This document shows positions 50,740 to 60,320 of a stretch of DNA of 64,000 nucleotides, one piece after another (position 1 is the first letter of the stretch; each line of letters starts with the position of its first letter). Made by a program: the position numbers and the translations under genes. Where the stretch lies: positions 1 to 64,000 of the forward strand of contig JAIQZQ010000063.1 of the NCBI GenBank assembly GCA_021777105.1, in the 5' to 3' direction. Source of the DNA: Candidatus Anammoxibacter sp. Lineage in GTDB: Bacteria > Planctomycetota > Brocadiia > Brocadiales > Anammoxibacteraceae. Below the pieces are notes generated by a model. The model was not told the DNA's origin and made no database searches. It was given only the letters and a program-made list of their open reading frames with translations.

Positions 50740-51324
50740 TTAATTTTTAGCCTCATTTAATATCTCTTCGGAACACTCTGGACAATATCCGTGAGAAACG
50801 TCTATTTTTGCTTTTTTCCGCATGTAAACTTCCCAGGTTAACCATTCTCCCGCGCCATGTTCCTTGCCGTCGTCATCGCGAATCTTTTTGCAAACACTGC
50901 AAACAGGCAAAAAGGTTTCATATATTTTTATTTTTCTTTTAAAGTCTAATTGGTCTAAACAACGCGCAACCCTAAAACAAAAATCTTTCGATTTAGAAGG
51001 TTTTAGAATATAGTCGTCAACTTCTTCTCTTATGCTATCTATGGCGGTATCCAGGCTGCCGTACCCGGTTAAAATAATCACCATTATCTCGGGATTTATT
51101 TTTTTTGCCTCTTTTAGGACATCGATGCCGCTCATGCCTTCCATCATTAAATCGGTAATAACCAAATCAAATTGAGTTTCAGCGGTTCTTTCAGTCAGTA
51201 ATTTTACAGCCTGCTCTCCGCTTTCAGCTAAAGCCACATGATAACCGATTTTTTTTAAATCATAACCTACGCTTTCACGAACAATTTGTTCGTCGTCTAC
51301 AAGCAGTATTGAATGTTTTTCCAC
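50740..51324 (-). CDS. Response regulator with a CxxC...CxxC C-terminal tail
   Basis: 194 residues. Receiver with D10/D11, phosphoacceptor D58 (VITDLMMEG), T86 and K108. The tail has C142/C145 (LPVCSVCKKIRDDDG), W161 and W164 (GEWLTWEVYM) and C181/C184 (HGYCPECSEE). It follows the REC-PAS histidine kinase by 21 bases and forms one operon with it. Nearly the same protein is encoded at 8411 and at 53861. The tail replaces the usual DNA-binding domain and may bind zinc. Confidence 0.9.
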   Translation of the reverse strand: MEKHSILLVDDEQIVRESVGYDLKKIGYHVALAESGEQAVKLLTERTAETQFDLVITDLMMEGMSGIDVLKEAKKINPEIMVIILTGYGSLDTAIDSIREEVDDYILKPSKSKDFCFRVARCLDQLDFKRKIKIYETFLPVCSVCKKIRDDDGKEHGAGEWLTWEVYMRKKAKIDVSHGYCPECSEEILNEAKN

Positions 51325-51345
51325 TAAAAGCTCCTTGTAAAATAA

Positions 51346-53790
51346 TTAATTGTTGTTTTTAATATTAATTGGCAGCATTACTGAAAATGTAGTGTCTTTG
51401 CCTGGTTTACTTTCCACTTTAATTTCGCCTTCGTGTTGTTTCACAATGCCGTAACTGACGGATAATCCCATACCTGTGCCTTTTACGGCTTTAGTGGTAA
51501 AAAACGGCTCAAATATAAATTTTATATCTTTGTCGCGTATACCGGCTCCAGAATCGCGTATGTTTATTATGAGATATTTGTCCGAAACTTCAGTGTTAAT
51601 ACAAATTGTTCCGCCGCTTTCAGGGATAGCTTGCTCTGCATTGGTTAACAGATTTAAAATTACTTGTTTAATCTGGTCCGGCACAATAGATATGGCCGGT
51701 ATATTTGCGGCGTAATCCTTCGTTAATCTTATTTTTCTTGATATTATCTTTTTTTGTGTCAGCATAAGAACATCTTCAATTAGATCGTGGATATTAATTT
51801 GAACCTTTTCACCTGAAGACGGCCTGTAAAAATCCTGCAGTTTTTTTATAAGATTGGTTATTCGGTCGCATTCACGAATAGCCAAATTAACAAAGTTTTT
51901 ATTTGTCTCATCTAACTGAACTTCGTCATTAAGCCGCTCCAGAATGTTAAGTATGCCGAATATCGGATTATTAAACTCGTGCGCAATAGTAGCGGTTAAT
52001 TTTCCTATCGCATTTAGTTTTTCAGAATGCACCAATTTTTCATATGTGCTCCTTAACTTTTCAGTGCGTTTTTCAACTAATTTTTCCAGGTGACGATGAT
52101 GTTTTATTAGCTCGCCTTCCGCCTCTTTTCGCCTGGTAATGTCCTCTGATACTTTTACAAAATGTGTAATAACATTTTCCGGAGTTTTTATAGGAGAAAT
52201 AGAGGCGTATTCCCAGTATAGTTCACCGTTTTTTTTCCGGTTGTGCAGTTCCCCATACCATTCGCCGTCTGAAGTGATGGAGCTCCATAATTCATGATAG
52301 ACATCAGCTGAATGTTCGCCTGATTTTAAGATTTTTGGGTTTTTGCCGTTAACTTCTTTTGATGTAAACCCCGTCAATTTTTCAAACTTTGGATTCACAT
52401 ATTCAATCATTCCATTTGTGTCCGTTATCATAACTATACTCGGACTTTGCTCAACGGCTGTTGTTAATTTGCGAAGTTCATCCTCATATTTTTTTCTATC
52501 GCTAATATCCCTTATAACACCTGTTGTTCCATCCAGGCCGTCATGCTTATCTTTTATTACTCCATATGTGCCTTCAAATTCGGAATTCAATGTTTTTAAA
52601 TTAAGCATGTGCGCGCCGGAGCTGTTTATCTCGGCGAAAATTATATTATCTTTGTCTTCAGATTTGGCTCTTATATCATTTTCCTTTTTTGTCACTAATC
52701 TGACTTGCAACCCTTTGGTTATTCGTTTTCCGGTTCTTCTTTCATCAAACAGTTTTGGCTGTTCATCATCAGCTGCTTTTTCGCCGATATATTTAGGCAA
52801 AACTTTTGAACGTGAAACAGCGTCGACATCATCAACATAAATTATTTTGCTGAAATGCTCGCCAATCAGTTCTTCAGGTTTATAACCAATTTTTTTAATG
52901 GCATTGTTTATAAATACAAAACAACCATCTTTATCTATTTTGTAGACTATATCAGGGATTGTATTAACAAGCAGCTTGAATCTCTCGTCTGATTCGATGC
53001 GTTCTTTTAACAATTTCTTAAGATGTTTTTGATTCGTTTCTAAATCAACTTCAATCTGTTTGCGTTCTGTAATGTCTCTAACATAAATTCGCACAACGCC
53101 AAATTTTGGAACTATATGTATCCTTTCTCCAAAGGTGCGCTCTTTTATAAATATCTCGCGTGTAAATTGTTTTTCCTTTTCCTGTTTTAACTCGTTAAGT
53201 ATTTCATCCATGTCTTTTGGGAAAAACAAGCTTATGTCCATATTCGAGTCCAGCTCTTTTATAGTGTTGCCGGCAGCGTTGTTATAATATTTTATAGAGC
53301 CTGAACAATCCACTTCTAAAATAGGATTCATACTCATCTGAGGGAAAGAAGCAAGATATTCAATTTCCTGCTGCTCATGTTTTAACGCAATAGAATGCTT
53401 AACCAGGCCCCTAAGCTCATATACGTTAAACGGTTTTCTAATAAATGCGCCTACTCCAAGTTCAAAACATTTCTGTATATCATTGTCATTGCCGTGTCCT
53501 GTAATTACAATTATTGAATATGCGGCTAAAGACGAACATTTCATTTGTTCAAGGAACTCAATACCGTTCATTACCGGCATTTTTATATCCAATATAACTA
53601 AAATTGGGTTCTCTTTTTTCCAGATTTCCAATCCTTCTTTGCCATTACAGGCAAAGAAAAAATCATAATTTCCTTTTTTCAATGAATTGCAAATTGAATC
53701 TATTACTATACGTTCGTCTTCTATAATAAGAATTTTATCTTTAGACTGGATGCCGGCTACTTGATGCTTGATGCTTGATTCATTTTCCAC
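51346..53790 (-). CDS. Hybrid histidine kinase: REC-PAS-PAS-PAS-HisKA-HATPase
   Basis: 814 residues. N-terminal receiver (15-135; phosphoacceptor D68 in ILDIKMP); PAS 1 (145-240); PAS 2 (270-430), split by a charged insertion of about 90 residues (RRTGKRITKGLQVRLVTKKE) that may be a PilZ-like or unrelated fold; PAS 3 (437-552; TTAVEQSPSIVMITDTNGMI); coiled coil; HisKA with H604 (HEFNNP); HATPase_c with N717, DSGAGI 746-751 and GTGMGLSVS 771-779. No membrane segment. The receiver at the N-terminus rather than the C-terminus means the kinase is controlled by another kinase. It is first in the operon with the Cys-tailed regulator. Confidence 0.9.
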   Translation of the reverse strand: MENESSIKHQVAGIQSKDKILIIEDERIVIDSICNSLKKGNYDFFFACNGKEGLEIWKKENPILVILDIKMPVMNGIEFLEQMKCSSLAAYSIIVITGHGNDNDIQKCFELGVGAFIRKPFNVYELRGLVKHSIALKHEQQEIEYLASFPQMSMNPILEVDCSGSIKYYNNAAGNTIKELDSNMDISLFFPKDMDEILNELKQEKEKQFTREIFIKERTFGERIHIVPKFGVVRIYVRDITERKQIEVDLETNQKHLKKLLKERIESDERFKLLVNTIPDIVYKIDKDGCFVFINNAIKKIGYKPEELIGEHFSKIIYVDDVDAVSRSKVLPKYIGEKAADDEQPKLFDERRTGKRITKGLQVRLVTKKENDIRAKSEDKDNIIFAEINSSGAHMLNLKTLNSEFEGTYGVIKDKHDGLDGTTGVIRDISDRKKYEDELRKLTTAVEQSPSIVMITDTNGMIEYVNPKFEKLTGFTSKEVNGKNPKILKSGEHSADVYHELWSSITSDGEWYGELHNRKKNGELYWEYASISPIKTPENVITHFVKVSEDITRRKEAEGELIKHHRHLEKLVEKRTEKLRSTYEKLVHSEKLNAIGKLTATIAHEFNNPIFGILNILERLNDEVQLDETNKNFVNLAIRECDRITNLIKKLQDFYRPSSGEKVQINIHDLIEDVLMLTQKKIISRKIRLTKDYAANIPAISIVPDQIKQVILNLLTNAEQAIPESGGTICINTEVSDKYLIINIRDSGAGIRDKDIKFIFEPFFTTKAVKGTGMGLSVSYGIVKQHEGEIKVESKPGKDTTFSVMLPINIKNNN

Positions 53791-53860
53791 TTTGAGGCTC
53801 TCTTTCCATTAACTGGATACTGGATTTATTTTTCATTTTGAGGCTCTCTTTTCCTTGCGC

Positions 53861-54454
53861 TCAATCAATTTCATTTTCCGCTTTTTCTAAACAATCAGGA
53901 CAATAACAATGGGTAATCATAACGTCTCCTTTGTTGCTTATATAATCATGCCAGCCTATCCATTCACCTTTGCCTTTCTGCTTATCTTCTTTACCGTCTT
54001 TACTCTCTTTAATCTTATTGCATAAACTACATACTTTTAACATATCCTCATATAGTTTCACTTTTTTCTTTAACTCATACCTCTCAAAACAGCGTTTAAT
54101 GCGAAATTGCAAGTCTTTTGATTTGCAGGGTTTTAATATGTAATCGTCTACATGCAATCTAATGCTGTCGATAACAGTTTCTATTCCTCCATAACCAGTC
54201 AGGAGAATTACCATTGCTTCGCTGCTATTATTTCTGACTTCTTTTAATACTTCCATTCCGTTAACGCCGGTCATCATGAGATTTGTTATAACCATATCAA
54301 ATTGCATATAACCACTGTTTTTTTTTATTAACGCGATCGCCTCTTCTCCGCTTTTAGCCAGTTCAACTTTATATCCCATTTTGGCTAAATCAGCGCCTAA
54401 AGTTTCGCGAATAACCATTTCATCATCAACAAACAATATAGAGTATCTTTTCAT
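53861..54454 (-). CDS. Response regulator with a CxxC...CxxC C-terminal tail
   Basis: 197 residues from the ATG at 54454 (AGAGGA eight to ten bases upstream; the frame opens ten codons earlier without support). Receiver MKRYSILFVDDEMVIRETLG, phosphoacceptor in FDMVITNLMMTG: here the usual Asp-Leu pair reads TNL, so the phosphoacceptor position is Asn instead of Asp. The Cys-tail is LKVCSLCNKIKESKDGKEDK, GEWIGWHDYI and HCYCPDCLEK. Downstream of the REC-PAS kinase at 54594. Because of the Asn it may not be phosphorylated. Confidence 0.88.
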   Translation of the reverse strand: MKRYSILFVDDEMVIRETLGADLAKMGYKVELAKSGEEAIALIKKNSGYMQFDMVITNLMMTGVNGMEVLKEVRNNSSEAMVILLTGYGGIETVIDSIRLHVDDYILKPCKSKDLQFRIKRCFERYELKKKVKLYEDMLKVCSLCNKIKESKDGKEDKQKGKGEWIGWHDYISNKGDVMITHCYCPDCLEKAENEID

Positions 54455-54593
54455 TAAATAATTCCTCTTGTATTTAAATTCCATTCAACTTGAAGGTAAC
54501 CGGTTACCGGCAATTGGTAATTAATGACAGGTTACTAATTACCAATGACCCATGCCTAATAACCAATAACCAATTACCAGCAGCCGGCATCTA

Positions 54594-56435
54594 TCAATCT
54601 GTGAGCGGCAAGGTTAAAGTAAAAGTAGTTCCATCTCCCTCTTTACTTTCAACTTTGATGTTTCCGCCATGTTCTTTCATAATACCATAACTAATAGACA
54701 ATCCCAATCCCGTGCCTTTTATCGATTTGGTGGTGAAAAAGGGCTCGAATATTGAATCTATATTGCCTTTTGCAATTCCGGCCCCTGTATCTTTAATAAA
54801 TATTTCTATCTCTTCTTTTAAAATATTAGTTCCAACCTCAATAGCTCCCCCTTCTTCAGGTATTGCCTGTTCGGCATTATTTAAAAGGTTCAAAATAACC
54901 TGTTTTATTTGGTCCGGAACAATATTAATCAACTCTGTTTTTTCAGCAAAAGTTTTTTTTAGTTGGATTTTTCGTGTAGTCAACTTCTTTTTCATCAATG
55001 CAAGCACATCATCAATCAAAATATGAATATCAATTGAAACCTTATTTCCGGCAGAAGGGCGATGAAAATCCTGAAGTTTTTTAATAAGATTGGCAATTCG
55101 CTCACATTCACTAATCGCCATTACAACTAAACTTCTATTGTCATCATTTACCCCTTCCTTTTTAGTCCTTTCAAGCACGTTCATTATACCGAATATAGGG
55201 TTATTAAATTCGTGGGCAATTGATGCGGATAGTTTCCCGATTGCGCTAAGTTTCTCTGAATGCACCAGCATTTCATATGTTTTATGAAGTTCTTTAGTGC
55301 GTATCTCCACCATATCCTCTAGTTGAAGGTGATGTTTGCGCAAATCATCTTCAGCCTGTTTTTGTCTCGTTATATCTTCGGCGACTTTAATAAAATGAGT
55401 AATGGTATTTTCTGGATTTCTAAGAGGAGAAATAGACGCGGCTTCCCAATAGTAATCGCCGTTTTTTCTTCTGTTATGCAATTCTCCATGCCAATCACCG
55501 CCGGAGGCAATAGTTAACCACAGTTGTTGGTATATGTCGTTTGATTGGGCGCCTGATTTCAATATGTTAAGGTCTTTGCCGATGGTTTCATCAGAAGTAT
55601 AACCTGTTAATTGGGAAAATTTTGGGTTAACATATTCAACTTTGCCGGTTACATCAGTAATCACAACTACGCTTGGGCTTTGCTCAACGGCAGTGGACAA
55701 TTTAAGGATTTCCTCTTCCATTTGTTTGCGCTTTGTTATGTCAAAACCATATATGTTCACATAGTCTTCGTCTACTACCGGAGTGATTTTTAACGAGAAT
55801 ACGTTGCTTTCACAGACAGTCTCAATTTCCTGACTTGACCCTGAATCATAAACTTCTATAATTAGCCGCTGCAACGGCTCAGGCAAATATTGATATGGAC
55901 GGCAATTCCACACTTTCAACAGTGACGAGCAGGCTTCATTGGCATAGATAATAGCGCCGTCTTTTGTTATTCGCAAGACCGGATTTGGATTTTCACTCGG
56001 AAATTTAGCCAAATTCTTTATTTGCAACTCCATCTGTTTTGATGAAATAGAGTGTTTAACCAAACCTCTAAGCTCGTATATGTTAAATGGCTTCCTGAGA
56101 AATACGCTGATACCTAATTTAAAGCACTCTTTTATTTCATGATCGTCTCCATGACCGGTAAGAATTATGACTGAATATGGATCGGAATTAGTTAACTTGA
56201 TTTGTTTAAGGAATTCGATACCGTCCATTTCAGGCATTCGCAGATCCAGGATAATCAATTGAGGGCTTTCGTTTTTGCACTTTTCCAGCCCTTGTTTACC
56301 GTTTGCCGCAAAAATGATTTCATATGGCTCTTTTTCCAACGCTTCGCTTATGGACTCCGCTACCCTGGGCTCATCATCAACGATCAGGACTTTGCTTTTA
56401 AAAGGCCGGTTGTTAGGTTCCAAACCATTTTTCAA
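54594..56435 (-). CDS. Hybrid histidine kinase: REC-PAS-PAS-HisKA-HATPase
   Basis: 613 residues. Receiver (14-130; phosphoacceptor D64 in IILDLRMPEMDG); a first PAS-like region (145-235) shorter than that of the kinase at 51346; PAS 2 (245-355; STAVEQSPSVVVITDVTGKV); coiled coil; HisKA with H408 (HEFNNP); HATPase_c with ILNLLNNAEQAI, DTGAGI and GTGLGLSISYG. A paralogue of the kinase at 51346 without its middle PAS domain. About 140 bases of low-complexity ACCAATTACC repeats separate it from the regulator downstream. Confidence 0.9.
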   Translation of the reverse strand: MKNGLEPNNRPFKSKVLIVDDEPRVAESISEALEKEPYEIIFAANGKQGLEKCKNESPQLIILDLRMPEMDGIEFLKQIKLTNSDPYSVIILTGHGDDHEIKECFKLGISVFLRKPFNIYELRGLVKHSISSKQMELQIKNLAKFPSENPNPVLRITKDGAIIYANEACSSLLKVWNCRPYQYLPEPLQRLIIEVYDSGSSQEIETVCESNVFSLKITPVVDEDYVNIYGFDITKRKQMEEEILKLSTAVEQSPSVVVITDVTGKVEYVNPKFSQLTGYTSDETIGKDLNILKSGAQSNDIYQQLWLTIASGGDWHGELHNRRKNGDYYWEAASISPLRNPENTITHFIKVAEDITRQKQAEDDLRKHHLQLEDMVEIRTKELHKTYEMLVHSEKLSAIGKLSASIAHEFNNPIFGIMNVLERTKKEGVNDDNRSLVVMAISECERIANLIKKLQDFHRPSAGNKVSIDIHILIDDVLALMKKKLTTRKIQLKKTFAEKTELINIVPDQIKQVILNLLNNAEQAIPEEGGAIEVGTNILKEEIEIFIKDTGAGIAKGNIDSIFEPFFTTKSIKGTGLGLSISYGIMKEHGGNIKVESKEGDGTTFTLTLPLTD

Positions 56436-56453
56436 ATTAATGCTCCTTTTTTA

Positions 56454-57257
56454 CTATTTAGCGCTGCTAATATTTTCGGCGTCTTTAACAAAATGCGTTA
56501 TTTCCCCCTGCGCGTTAATTACAGGTGAAATAAAGGCCTCCTCACAATATGGTTTTCCGTCTTTTCTCTTATTTTTGAATGCGCCATGCCATTTTTTACC
56601 GGATGTAATTGCGCTCCACAATTCATCGTAAACTCCGCGCGGCTGGTTGCCGGATTTAAGCAGTCGCGGATTTTTGCCTATAACCTCTTCTTCGTGATAT
56701 CCTGTTATTTGAGAAAACCTGGGGTTGACATGTTCAATGTTGCCGTTAGCATCTGTAACCATAACAATGTTTGTGCTTTGTTCAACGGCAACTGATAATG
56801 TTTTGATTTTACCTTCTGTTTCTGCATGGTCCTCAATCTTTCTTGTTAGTTTTTTCTGCAGATTCTTGAAATCAATAGAGTGTTTAATCAACCCTCTGAG
56901 TTCGTATATATTGAATGGTTTTCTAAGGAAGATGTTTATCCCCAGTCGAAAGCATTTTTTTATGTCGCTCTCTTCTCCATGTCCGGTTAAAACAATTACT
57001 GAATATGGATCGGTGTCTGATAAATTAATATTGTCCAAAAACTCTACACCATCCATTATTGGCATTTTTAGGTCCAGAATGACAAGGATGGGTTTCTCTT
57101 TTTCTAATAGTGCCAGCCCATCTCTGCCGTTATTTGCTGAAATAATGTTATATGATTCCTTTTCCAGGGCATCACAGATAGATTCCACAACCTTAGGCTC
57201 GTCGTCAATAATCAATATTTTATTATCTGGCACACGCAAATTTGAGTCATTATCCAC
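56454..57257 (-). CDS. REC-PAS protein without a kinase domain
   Basis: 267 residues. Receiver 12-135 (D62 in VILDLKMPIMDG) and one PAS domain (155-262; SVAVEQSTNIVMVTDANGNI, FSQITGYHEEEVIGKNPRLL). It stops after the PAS domain at AENISSAK, exactly where the related proteins continue with a coiled coil and HisKA. It ends 18 bases before the next kinase gene, so the two may have come from one longer kinase, or it is a stand-alone signal adaptor. The frame is clean and the ATG has a usual position. Confidence 0.85.
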   Translation of the reverse strand: MDNDSNLRVPDNKILIIDDEPKVVESICDALEKESYNIISANNGRDGLALLEKEKPILVILDLKMPIMDGVEFLDNINLSDTDPYSVIVLTGHGEESDIKKCFRLGINIFLRKPFNIYELRGLIKHSIDFKNLQKKLTRKIEDHAETEGKIKTLSVAVEQSTNIVMVTDANGNIEHVNPRFSQITGYHEEEVIGKNPRLLKSGNQPRGVYDELWSAITSGKKWHGAFKNKRKDGKPYCEEAFISPVINAQGEITHFVKDAENISSAK

Positions 57258-57313
57258 TTTAATATTCCTTTTTTCTGGTTTATTTCAAAATTATTGATCT
57301 TTGTTTTATTGAA

Positions 57314-60154
57314 TTATACCTCATATTTAATTGGCAACCTAACCTCAAATGTTGTCCCTATGTTCAATTCCGAATCGCAGGTAATTGCGCCCTTATGTTC
57401 TTGAATAATGCCATAGACAATTGAAAGTCCCATCCCTGTGCCTTTGCCTACCTCCTTTGTGGTAAAAAACGGCTCAAATATTTTCTCTAATGTCTTTTTT
57501 TCAATACCTGCTCCATTATCCCGCACACTTATAATAATAAATTTTTTGTCGTGGGATAATGATGCTTTAAAACAAATTTCAGAATTATCTGATTTGACGT
57601 TAAATGCATCTATTGCATTTTGAAACAGATTGATAAAGACCTCTTCTAGTCTATTTGAATTGGCCAATACCATGGGCAGATCTTCTTCTATATCTTTTAT
57701 AAGCGCAATATTACGCAAACGAATACGTTCGCCCATTAGCAATAGTGTATTATTAAAAACTGTTTCTATATTGACGTGACGCATGTTTGATTCAGACTGT
57801 CTGCCGAATGTTCGCAAATGCTGAACAATACTGTTAATCCTCTTTACTTCGGTGTAAGCAGACTTTAATTTCTTTCCTAATTTGATTTCATTTATTTTAA
57901 CATTCTCTTCAATATCATCCTGAGCAGTTTGTATAAAAGCGCTGATATAGGTAAGGGGTTGATTTATTTCATGAGCCACACCGGCCGCTATCTCTCCCAG
58001 CGATGCCAGTTTTGACGCGGAGACCATCTTCATTTTCATTTTATCCTTCTCTTCTTCTAATCGTTTGCGTTCAGTAACATCTCGAATCACTATCACTATT
58101 CCTATTATTTCATTGTCTTGGCCAAATAGGGGGGCTGCGCTTTCTGATACTGTTTTTTCAGTCCCTTTATTGTTTTTTATTATTTTGTCATCCGAAAACG
58201 GCACAATTTTTCTGGTTTTTAAAACTATATCCACAAGGTTGTCCTCCGCTATACGGCTATTTATGTTTATGGAGCTAAAAACTTCAGACAATATTTTCCC
58301 TTTTGCATCGGATTGAGACCATCCTGTAAAATCTTCCGCTACTTTGTTAAGCAAAACGATCTTCCCTTTATTATCAGTTGTAATAACTCCGTCGCCTATC
58401 GAACGAAGAGTTACGCCGAGGTATTCTTTTTCAGAAATTAACGCATTTTCAAGTTGATTGTGCTCGCACGCCTCAGCCACAATGTTTGCGATAGCTTGCA
58501 AGAAATAGATATCATCATTATTAAACAGACGTTTTCTGGTTGAATGCGCTCCAAATACTCCAAAAGGCCTGTTTTTACCATGAATGACAACGCTCATTCC
58601 ACTAACAACGCCATGCTCTAATAAAAAAGTGGGGACGTTGAACCTGGTTTCGGAATTCATATCTTCTACAATTACAGGCTTATCGGATATCAGAGTATAG
58701 CCTGCCTGAGAATCACTGCCTGCGCTTACAGTTGCGCGGCCGGCAACAATCTCACTATTCCAACCAAAGCCGGCTCGCAACAGAAAGGATTTGTTTCCAG
58801 GTAAAAGTTCAAGGATTTTGCAAAACTCGACATCCAGCGTTTTAGCGGCTAATGAAACGATTTCATCCATTAACGTTTTTATATCGGCTGTTGCTAACGC
58901 TTTAAGACCTATATCCGCTATTATCGCCTGCTGTTTTATACGCGCAACGAGATGTTTTTCGCTTAATTTCAAATCTGCGATTGTCTGTTCAATTCTGGAT
59001 CTGGCATCAACTATACTTTCAGTCATTTTATTAAAACTTATTGCCAAAATACCTATTTCATCTTTTGATTCAACTTTAGCCCTTAATGTTAAATCGCCGT
59101 GGGCAATTTTGGCTGTAATATCAGATAATTCTTTTACAGGTCTGGTTAATGATTTTGCGTACAACAGTGATATTACAGTTGCAATGACAAAAAAGATAGA
59201 TGTAGTGAGAAGAACCGTTATTTTTAAATGGTTAACCGGGGCGTAAGCCTCTGAAACGTCAATTTTTGCAACCAGGCCCCAATTAAAAGTTTCGATGTGC
59301 CGCCAGGCCGCTATAATATCTTTGCCACGGTAATCGATTGAGATATCGGCCCCATTCCTGCCCTGCACGGCTTCCATCATTGGGAATGCGCTTCTGACTC
59401 CAAATAGAGCCTTTCTTTTTAAAGCTGAATCTTTATCGTGGCGAAGAACATTTAAAAATAGCGCGCCGTCTGTTATTTTCTTGCCGATCAAAGTCTCGCC
59501 TGTCTTGCCCAAACCTGTTGTATCCTGGATATATTTAAAAATATAGTCCATATCAAGCTCAAGGGCAATAACTCCTGTAAAATATCCTTTAAAATTGTAG
59601 ACCGGCGCGGTAATCAACATTCCATAAGTATAATCTTTCAATTCGCTTACATAAATATCAGAAAAAAAGACGCCTTTTTTGCCTTGTTCAAACGCTTTTT
59701 TTCCTTCAACTCCGGTAAGATAAGAGTCTAAATCAATTTTCTCATGCAGTTCATTCGCAGAATACACGACCTTTCCTTCAGGACTAACCAACATGAAATC
59801 CACATAACACCCATTAACGTTTGGAAATGTTTTTATCTGGTCATCAAGCATCTTCTTGGCTTTTATATAGGCAAGATTAGCTCTATCTGTTGCAAGCATG
59901 GTTATGATAGGGAAATTCGTCTTTACATTATAATAATCCTGAATTATTTTAATATCGCTGGATCGTTCGCGAAAAAATGTGTTTATCCAGTCTGCTTTTA
60001 GTATAGCAATATGAGTTAAACTTGTAATTTGGGAGCTTTTTATAGACTTTTCAGCTACATTAAATCCAATAAAACTTACAATTAAAGTAGACAGTGTTAC
60101 TACAAAAACAAATATAATGCTAAGTTTTGTCCCTATTCTTAGGTTTTTAAACAT
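57314..60154 (-). CDS. Membrane histidine kinase: dCache-HAMP-GAF-PAS-HisKA-HATPase
   Basis: 946 residues from the ATG at 60154 (a TTG six codons earlier is less likely). TM1 near residues 10-32 (IGTKLSIIFVFVVTLSTLIV), an extracytoplasmic dCache domain (about 35-305; YVDFMLVSPEGKVVYSANEL, TYGMLITAPVYNFKGYFTGV), TM2 (about 311-332), HAMP (about 333-390), GAF (about 410-570), PAS (about 575-700) and HisKA with phosphoacceptor His in GVAHEINQPLTYI. The HATPase has FINLFQNAIDAF, DNGAGI and GTGMGLSI. The HEINQPL H-box differs from the HEFNNP of the neighbours, so it belongs to another HisKA subgroup. It senses a small external ligand; which one cannot be told. The GAF resembles GAF 1 of the kinase at 9221. 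Confidence 0.92.
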   Translation of the reverse strand: MFKNLRIGTKLSIIFVFVVTLSTLIVSFIGFNVAEKSIKSSQITSLTHIAILKADWINTFFRERSSDIKIIQDYYNVKTNFPIITMLATDRANLAYIKAKKMLDDQIKTFPNVNGCYVDFMLVSPEGKVVYSANELHEKIDLDSYLTGVEGKKAFEQGKKGVFFSDIYVSELKDYTYGMLITAPVYNFKGYFTGVIALELDMDYIFKYIQDTTGLGKTGETLIGKKITDGALFLNVLRHDKDSALKRKALFGVRSAFPMMEAVQGRNGADISIDYRGKDIIAAWRHIETFNWGLVAKIDVSEAYAPVNHLKITVLLTTSIFFVIATVISLLYAKSLTRPVKELSDITAKIAHGDLTLRAKVESKDEIGILAISFNKMTESIVDARSRIEQTIADLKLSEKHLVARIKQQAIIADIGLKALATADIKTLMDEIVSLAAKTLDVEFCKILELLPGNKSFLLRAGFGWNSEIVAGRATVSAGSDSQAGYTLISDKPVIVEDMNSETRFNVPTFLLEHGVVSGMSVVIHGKNRPFGVFGAHSTRKRLFNNDDIYFLQAIANIVAEACEHNQLENALISEKEYLGVTLRSIGDGVITTDNKGKIVLLNKVAEDFTGWSQSDAKGKILSEVFSSININSRIAEDNLVDIVLKTRKIVPFSDDKIIKNNKGTEKTVSESAAPLFGQDNEIIGIVIVIRDVTERKRLEEEKDKMKMKMVSASKLASLGEIAAGVAHEINQPLTYISAFIQTAQDDIEENVKINEIKLGKKLKSAYTEVKRINSIVQHLRTFGRQSESNMRHVNIETVFNNTLLLMGERIRLRNIALIKDIEEDLPMVLANSNRLEEVFINLFQNAIDAFNVKSDNSEICFKASLSHDKKFIIISVRDNGAGIEKKTLEKIFEPFFTTKEVGKGTGMGLSIVYGIIQEHKGAITCDSELNIGTTFEVRLPIKYEV

Positions 60155-60320
60155 GCAGTTATAATCTTTCAAAAATATTAGCAGTAAGCCGTATAAGGAA
60201 AAATATAATAATTAAAAGTTGGATCTGGATTTTATAAGCGCTAGTATAATTTAAAGTCTTTTATTTCTCCACTCAAAATAAAGCTCACAAAAAATATAAT
60301 TAAACCATATAATTAAACCA

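Noticed and set aside
52343-52840. 165-codon frame opposite the hybrid kinase
   Set aside because: Serine/Leu-rich shadow of an intact multi-domain kinase; no start signal.
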